Positions 57,987-64,000 of a stretch of DNA of 64,000 nt are shown piece after piece (the stretch's first letter is position 1; every line of letters starts with the position of its first letter). Location of the stretch: NCBI GenBank assembly GCA_963556145.1, contig OY744462.1, positions 1,054,001 through 1,118,000 on the forward strand, in the 5' to 3' direction. The notes under the pieces were generated by a model that was not told the origin of the DNA, made no database searches, and saw nothing but the letters and a program-made list of their open reading frames with translations. Position numbers and translations under genes: made by a program. This DNA is from Hygrocybe punicea. Taxonomy: Eukaryota > Basidiomycota > Agaricomycetes > Agaricales > Hygrophoraceae.

Positions 57987-60900
57987 TAGTGTATGTCACA
58001 GGTGTGGGTTTACCTGCGGTGTCACAGGTACAGGTGCCACAGGTTCAGGTATGGTGTTAAATTTTCCCACCTGCTGGCACACCGGACCTGTTGCCGTGGG
58101 TTCACGGTTTTGTCATGGTCACACAGTGACACCTTTGTTTGTCGACACCTCAGTTTGTTTGTCGTCGCTGACGACTCGGAGATCCATCATCTCGTTGCTG
58201 GATTCAGGACTTTATGCCTTCAATGGCCAGCGACAGCCCTCCATCACCGGATCCTGATGATTGGGTACCAAGCACTGGCAACATAATTGCGGTGCGTGTG
58301 ACTAGCGTCTTGTCTTCTTGGATCGTTTTTTTCCAGCCTTGTCTCGCCCAAGTCGATATCATGCTCTCGATCATCAATTGTAGCCTTGTCTCACAGGACT
58401 CACATGTATCTCTTATTGTGTCTCATTTTCTTAACATTGCGCTTGGATCAGTGGTGGGTGTTTCGCTCTCTCAAGACTGACATTTGGGCTTATCAATACT
58501 AAGCAGCATCTCTCCACTCCATTATTGTATGGCGCCATGGGCCCCCTTTCGACCCGAGCCTTGATAAAGCCGTTGGCCGTGTTTACTGCTCCCCATCCAA
58601 TCATGGCCCGTCCCAGCTCAGCTACTGCTCGCTCTGAATCACCCCCACTCTCTATACCTGTCAGCGATGATGAAGTTCAATCTGTTCAAGCCTCGGAAGG
58701 CACAGAAAAGGAGACGGATGAGCAGGAACTCGGTGAGTATGACTTTGGCTCGTTTCGAGTGCTGCTAATGCCTGGGGATCATCAGCTCGTCTCAAAGAGT
58801 CTTGGCGCTTGCCCATTTACCAATTTTTCAATAGCAATGTCACTGCTGGCTACGAAAAAGGATGCAAGTATCATTTCTTCAAGTGTGCTGCGCCGCGATG
58901 CCGCAACAAAGGTCTCCATGGCGTTCGGCGTTTCCAAGATTCGAAGGACCGCGGTGGGACATCCAATCTGAAGTCCCACGCCGTGCGATGCTTCGGTGAG
59001 GACGTCGTCGATGCAGTGTTCAGTTCCAAACCGACACCTGTCAGTCGGGACGGTTCCATCTTTGCCAGCTTCGCCCGACAAGGCCAGGCGCCTGTCAAAG
59101 TCACCCATTGTGCGCATACCTCTGAAGAAACGCGAGTTCATCTTGCCCGCTGGTGTGTTGAAAGTGCCCGGCCCACCAAGATCGTTTCTGACCCTCAGTT
59201 CATCACGATGATGAAGGCTGGCCGTCCATCCACCGTCATTCCCTCTCCAGCTACTGTCAGACGGGACATCAAGGCAGCGTTTGAGTGGTGCCGCGAACGT
59301 ATTGACAAGATTCTCAAGGAACACTCCGGCCAAGTCCACTTCGCTACCGATGCCTGGACAGCTCCCAATCATCGAGCTTTTGTGGCCTGGACTGTTTATC
59401 TCCACCATGATGGACATATTCTCACTTTTCTTCTCAACGTAGTGGAGGTGCCGAAGTCCCACACGGGTGCTACTCTTGCACGTGAGTTCCACGATATGCT
59501 CACAAGGCACGGTCTCGAGCACAAGGTCAGTGTGCCCATCTTTATTCACAAATGGGAATCTAAACTCGTCCCTCAGATACTTTCCTTTACAGCTGACAAT
59601 GCTTCGAACAATCTCACGCAAGCAGCTAAACTGGACGGTCTCCCCAACTCCTTCGAGGCAGTCAATCAAATACGATGTTTCAATCACACGATGCATCTTT
59701 CAGCGGTGGCGCTCGTAAAGTCATGCAGTGGCAATCAACGCGATGGCCAGACTGCCGATATAGCGGGAGGCAGTGAGGGCAGTGAGTTGCCATTTGAAGG
59801 CGAAGATGCCGATGATGACGATCCCGAACCCGATGAGGCGTCCGATGCTGGCAATGACGATCCTGATGATGTGGATCCATTTGAGGAGCTGAACGAGGAC
59901 GAAAGGGAAGAGCTTGAGAGCAACACCGAGACGGTGACTGACACTTTGCAGAATGTGAGTTGTTCTCAAAATGGCCATTCATACAGCTGATCTTGACTAT
60001 TTGGTGCAAGGTGTGCAAGTTGTCCTTCGCGATCGTGAACTCTTCCACTATTGCCCTCCCCGCGTGGAAACAAGCGTGCCGTGATCACAAGTTACCCGAA
60101 CGACTGATTCCTCGTGATGTGAAGACGAGGTGGAACAGTACCTACAATATGGTCTGTGTTGCCATCAAGTACCGCGAGGCCATTGATGATGTCACAGGGA
60201 ACAAACTTCTCAAACTACGCAAGCATGAGTTGGAGGACGAGCACTGGATTGTTCTCAAGGACTTAGTGCATGTTCTTAAGGTGAGCAACCAGTTTCCATA
60301 CCCTCCAATCCATGCTGACGCTGTGTCAAGTTGTTCAAAGACGCAACACTATTCTTCTCCACCAACAACATCGAGACAATTGCTCACATCATCCCAATGA
60401 TGGATCACCTTGATACCATACTACAGGACTCGGCAACTGAGCCTCTCGCGCCAGCCATCAAGCATGCTCTGAAATTTGCTCGGAATATTATTGACAAGTA
60501 TTATGCGAAGACTGATCTCTCTAATATGTACCGAATTGCAATGGGTGAGTGCCCGTCTCCACCACGCCACTGTCACCATTCTAAGATTGTCTAGTGCTCC
60601 ACCCCCAGATGAAGCTTTCCTACTTCCGCTCGCACGGGTGGGAACAAGCCTGGATCGAAACTGCTGAGGACATGGTTACTGAGGAATTTCTCAAATATGA
60701 CAAGCCTACACAGCCGGCGGAAGCAACCGACGCCGCTCATCAGGAGGAGATGGACCTTTTTGATATTCCCATGGACGCTGTGCTGACTGTATCAGAACTG
60801 AAGGTATATTTGTCCCAGCCGATCGAGAGGGTCAAAGACCCTATCGCGTGGTGGTGGGATCATCGCGCAGTGTTCCCAAGGCTCTCAGTCATGGCACTCG

Positions 60901-61431
60901 ATTATCTTAGTGCTCCTGGTAAGTGTTCTTGCCATGTGTTCATATATTCTCACACCCATGCTATACAGCTACCTCGACCGCAGTTGAGCGTGTGTTCTCG
61001 AAAGGCCGCCATCTTCTCCCATATACCCGGAACAGGCTCTCTGCATCCTCGATCCGGGCATCGCTTTGTCTTGGAGATTGGTGCCGCAAAGATTTGGTAG
61101 TAATGTTGGATGTGATTGAGGCTGTACAGCGTCGCAATGGTAAACGTAAGAGGGTGGAGAGTGATGGTGAGGCGGCAACAGTGCCAACAGATGTGGAGAC
61201 CGACAATTAGGTACAATGTGCCATGTCCGTTGATAGTCCGTTGATCGGTTATAAGTATTCATGCGGGTTCCCCGCAGTGTTTTCACATGGTGTCATACCC
61301 ATGGTTTGTGCCTGAAACCCATGGTATAAACCTGGACCTGTGTACACCTCACCTGTCACAGGTCTGGTGTTACAGGTGACAGGTGTGGTGTGTCAGGTTC
61401 ACACCCTTGGTGTCACCTGTGTCACACACTA
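57987..61431 (+). mobile_element. apparently intact hAT transposon
   Basis: 3445 bp, with ends TAGTGTATGTCACAGG and (right, reversed) TAGTGTGTGACACAGG and the exact 8-bp duplication CACATGAA (57979-57986, 61432-61439). Both ends (57990-58140 and 61270-61430) hold many CACAGGT, GGTGTCAC and CACCTG motifs. It encodes one full-length transposase with no lesion seen. Confidence 0.9.
58603..61210 (+). CDS. hAT-family transposase, seven exons
   Basis: Exons 58603-58732, 58786-59525, 59577-59954, 60011-60280, 60331-60544, 60595-60918 and 60969-61210 join in frame to 765 residues. A BED-type zinc finger is at the N-terminus (CKYHFFKCAAPRC, then Cys/His in GTSNLKSHAVRCFG). The RNase-H core has FATDAWTAPNHRAFVAW (first Asp), FTADNASNN (second Asp) and CFNHTMHLSAVAL. 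An acidic insert follows, then KTRWNSTYNMV with the conserved Trp. The C-terminal dimerisation segment includes AWWWDHRAVFPRLSVMALDY and TAVERVFSKGRHLL with the likely catalytic Glu. Start chosen at the ATG before ARPSSATARSESPP; one 66 bp upstream is possible. It cuts and pastes DNA with 8-bp target duplication, which fits its flanks. Confidence 0.9.
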
Positions 61432-61609
61432 CACATGAATCCATTCCCAGGTCCAAATTCTGTGGTTGTCATGGACAATGCACACATCCACAAGTTACCA
61501 CTCATTCAGGAAATGATCTGTGATCAGTATGTATCATCTCTCATACTCTCACAAGCATATTGACAGATTTATTTAGAGGAATGTGTTGTGAATTCTACCA
61601 CCATACTCA

Positions 61610-62318
61610 CCAATATGGGCCTTGACCTTGACATCTGCCATTCCCTCCTTGTTACTGCTAATCTCGATAGGTTCCCCATTGTCAGATACCTTGGCATCAT
61701 CGACATTGTCGTCAAACTCGGCATCCAAGAGAGCTCGAGTGCCTGCTCATTTCTTAATCAGCATCTCGATCTCTTGGGCATGGACAATGTTCTTGCAAAT
61801 CTCCCCACTCCCAGTTGGTTTTGTGACATGGACAAGTTTCTTGAACTTCATTTTGAGAGAACTGAGGGTATGATCCAGGCATTTATGCAGCCGAGCCCAT
61901 TCAGTGTATTGAATGTGGACTTTGCTCCATCCTCGTTGACCCATGGGCTTAACCTTCTCGACAAAGCTTAATAAAGCTTTGACATTGTAATCGGCATAGT
62001 TACCAGATCCAGATGGACGACCTCGCTTTCGTTGGGATATCAATCCATCAGCATCATTGTCCTTGCTAATGATGTGGACCCATTCCTGGTGCTTCTTCTG
62101 ACTGCGTCGAGACCCAGCCACTTTGGGATTGGCAGGACCATTGACGGCCTGGGTGATAGAGGGTTATGCAGAGTGGCAGTTGGAAGTGAGGGTTGGGCAG
62201 GGGCCGAGAAGGTGAACTGCAGACGAGGATCAATCAGGTTGGATGGAAAGGCTTGAGTGCTGTTGGATGGGAAGGCTTGAGCACTGTTGAAATGAAAAGG
62301 AGGGAGTTCTGACATTGA
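61610..62318 (-). pseudogene. DUF6818/SANT-like protein, degenerate
   Basis: Minus-strand block RKRGRPSGSGNYADYNVKAL, LLSFVEKVKPMGQRGWSKV, YTEWARLHKCLDHTLSSLKM and KFKKLVHVTKPTGSGEICKN matches my memory of the DUF6818 domain, a Myb/SANT-like DNA-binding module. It continues after a TGA (about 61746) into an acidic tail (DAEFDDNVDDAK) to about 61610. The Pro-rich N-terminus (SELPPFHFNSAQAFPSN, from 62318) is in another frame. It runs convergent with the Tc1-type transposase and abuts its truncation point, so it may be the second gene of that element. Confidence 0.5.
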
Positions 62319-62610
62319 GTGACAATGTTGAAGCTCAGCACAAGGGCATACCTTGTTATACCATTTGTCTGACGATTCCATCAGCTCAGGAGTTCAGGGA
62401 TGCACCACAGCAATATGATTTGAGGTACGCTCTTGCTCAATGGAAGTCTAGTAGGCTGACATTGAGTGATGATCTCAAAGGTCGCCGCACTTGACCATAC
62501 CTTTTTATACAGTGTTTCTGACAATTCCATCAGTACAAGAGTTCAGGGATGCACCTCAGTGATATGACTGGTGGTGCACTCTGGCCAAATTGAATTCTAG
62601 TGGCCTGCAG
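62306..62610. repeat. imperfect tandem duplication, unit about 150 bp
   Basis: Both units run from GACATTGAGTGA through TTCCATCAG and GAGTTCAGGGATGCACC. Homologous blocks are spaced 150-152 bp apart. Confidence 0.65.
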
Positions 62611-62835
62611 CATCCAGTCAAAGAATGGAAGAACGACAAAAAAGCTGGGTCATACCTGTTGTTGTCTGGCCGACTGGTGGCCGCTGTGATGAGAATGGAT
62701 AAATGAGAGCATGAGACCAGTAGTGAGTTGTTTCAGTGAGACATATACAGGTAGAGTGATCTTGAAGGATGGGGAGGAGTCGTAGCGCCAGGTCGGTGTG
62801 ACCTGATGATGGATCATGCCAAATCCTATATATGG

Positions 62836-63152
62836 TAGTTAATGGCATGGGTAACCCGCGGGTACGCGTGGCTGTACCCGTACCCACATTCAACAGACCC
62901 ACGGGTCAAAACCCGCCGGGTTTACCCGTCATTTTAAGCCCTGGATCATCCAAAACGGTCAAGTATTAAGTGAGATATGATAAAAACAATCTATTTCAAT
63001 GTTTTGAGCATATCTCACTCAATACTTGACCGTTTTGGATGATCAGTGACTTAAAATAAAGCTGGCGGGTACCACAATCCATACCCGTACCCGTACCCTC
63101 GTGTGCCCTCAGAGTTTACCCGCACAGGTTGCAAAACCCGTGCAATACACTA
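62836..63152. mobile_element. 317-bp hAT-type MITE with ACCCG arrays
   Basis: Ends TAGTTAATGGCATGGG and (right, reversed) TAGTGTATTGCACGGG, with the exact 8-bp duplication ATATATGG (62828-62835, 63153-63160). ACCCG/CGGGT motifs fill both ends. The centre is an inverted pair, GATCATCCAAAACGGTCAAG at 62944 and its complement near 63043. Confidence 0.85.
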
Positions 63153-63180
63153 ATATATGGTAATGGAGAAATTTTTTCAA

Positions 63181-63212
63181 TCTGTAAGGGGGGTCCTGAC
63201 CCCCCTTACAGA
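63181..63212. repeat. 32-bp perfect hairpin
   Basis: TCTGTAAGGGGGGTC and GACCCCCCTTACAGA are separated by CT. No gene is adjacent to suggest a terminator; it is probably an element end or a relic of an inverted insertion. Confidence 0.7.
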
Positions 63213-63400
63213 ATAAGGTTTATACAGAGGTCAGTTGAGGAATTCGGTGGGAAAAGGACCCCAACCGATCATGGCTTTTCGGCTGGTTGCTTTACTTGGA
63301 CGTGGGAGAGTGATAACATTTATTCCAGATTATTAATAAAATTTATCTTACAGATGTCGCTCCAATATTGTTATCAGAGTTCTAAATTATGATAAGTATA

Positions 63401-64000
63401 CAGTCGAAACCCTCTTAACCCATACCTCCCAAGAGCCAGCCAAAGTTATGGGTTATGAGGGTGTATGGCATTTGAGGGGTTACAAAAAAACAGGTAAAAA
63501 ATTCGAATAAAATTATAATAAAATTATACAATGTCGAAATAAGTGTTTCTAATTGGCGTCTAGGTCAGCAGGACTACTATCAGGTAAAATACTCATTAAT
63601 ATAAGTAGAAGTCATCTTGTGAGACTCTTCTAAATGTATCTGTCATGTGAATTAACCCAAAATCACCTCCAGTTTTTGAGCAATGGCATCATCAAGATTA
63701 TCAACATAGTTGTTGATAATGGACACAGCCTGAAGGACCTCACGATGTGTAGGGCAAGGTGCCTCATCATCAGAACCACAATCCCCACTGTCCATCACCT
63801 CGTACTCTACTCTTCGTGCGGCCTGGCAAATTTCCTCATCGGTCATCTCATCCAAATTCTGAGACTCGGTGGCAGGGTTGAGAAGTGCCTCAATATCCAT
63901 TCTATTGTTATGTTGAAGTGCACCTGTTGAGACCAGATCATTGAGAGCATCTTGGACTTGTTTCTCGATGTTTGCGATTGGATCTTGTTGACCAGCACTG
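63401..64000 (-). mobile_element. pogo/Tigger-like element, right part outside the window
   Basis: After a TA (63399-63400) comes CAGTCGAAACCCTCTTAACC, a terminus typical of pogo-like Tc1/mariner elements. The transposase C-terminus follows on minus. The other end lies beyond 64000. Confidence 0.7.
63652..64000 (-). CDS. pogo-like transposase, C-terminal tail (partial)
   Basis: Open from the window edge to a stop at 63652. The tail NNRMDIEALLNPATES, an acidic stretch with DEEICQAARRVEYEVMDSGD, and CPTHREVLQAVSIINNYVDN match the region after the DDE core in basidiomycete pogo/Tigger-like transposases. The catalytic domain would lie beyond 64000. No lesion within the visible 115 codons. Confidence 0.7.
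   Translation of the reverse strand, partial: SAGQQDPIANIEKQVQDALNDLVSTGALQHNNRMDIEALLNPATESQNLDEMTDEEICQAARRVEYEVMDSGDCGSDDEAPCPTHREVLQAVSIINNYVDNLDDAIAQKLEVILG

Larger units (their letters stand above)
57171..61605 (+). pseudogene. Tc1/mariner-type transposase, split by a hAT element
   Basis: Starts MPQGQKTSEDLCLVVSCMLA with an HTH-like N-terminus (MAFTGISKHQIQWIQATIKA) and GRPRKLGLDDVE after a TGA at about 57354 (probable CGA). Later exons give IEHNIEHADFVAHMGLNYS, LVFIDESAADHH (first Asp), GWAWKGKRAYRR and LPALSLDGILSLEI. The frame is cut by the hAT insert at SHM|NPFPG (57986/61432). It resumes NSVVVMDNAHIHKLP (second Asp) to LPPYSP in a shifted frame at about 61588-61605, where homology ends, before the usual NPIE Glu. 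Truncated and inactive. Confidence 0.75.

Overview
The window is nuclear DNA of a basidiomycete fungus, most likely an Agaricomycete. The signs are spliceosomal introns of about 45-90 nt (including GC-AG introns), basidiomycete-restricted families (DUF6593, DUF6589, DUF6697-like, DUF6570, DUF6818-like), an F-box gene of mushroom type, and a dense population of Helitron, hAT, Tc1/mariner-like and LTR elements. No rRNA, tRNA, CRISPR or prokaryotic operon structure was seen. Domain names are from memory of the families; no search could be run.

Layout. (1) 1-5 kb, gene island: the 3' end of a DUF6593 gene, an apparently intact seven-exon ATG15-type lipase gene (1418-3147), and a frameshifted BTB/POZ remnant. 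(2) 6-12.7 kb: a hAT-type MITE, an 884-bp solo LTR and the first of four copies of a 1.65-kb LTR-like repeat. (3) 13-22.6 kb: a decayed Helitron (DUF6570-like region, HUH Rep, PIF1-like helicase, C-terminal cysteine-peptidase-like domain) split by a younger two-gene Tc1/mariner-type element. (4) 24-28.3 kb: a decayed repeat copy and two foldback elements. (5) 28.3-43.65 kb: a transposon with about 168-bp terminal inverted repeats holding two convergent genes, a DUF6589 protein and a RecQ-like helicase. Its DUF6589 gene is split by a gag-only LTR retroelement, which itself carries a third repeat copy and a DDE transposon. (6) 43.7-46 kb: a MITE and the fourth repeat copy. (7) 46.6-52.8 kb, second gene island: a DUF6697-like gene, a short-chain dehydrogenase, a 62-residue gene and an F-box gene. 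(8) 53-64 kb: low-complexity repeats, a solo LTR, a Tc1-type transposase gene split by an apparently intact hAT element, a DUF6818-like remnant, a second hAT MITE, and a pogo-like element running off the end.

Many insertions can be dated relative to each other because exact target-site duplications (4, 5, 8 bp or TA) remain and removing the insert restores the interrupted reading frame. Most in-frame stops in the old elements are TGA, often where CGA is expected, which suggests CpG methylation and deamination of transposons. The most notable system is the DUF6589-RecQ element. I do not know it as a described transposon class, and the terminal repeats, the compact convergent gene pair and the symmetric gene-to-end spacing argue that it is one mobile unit.
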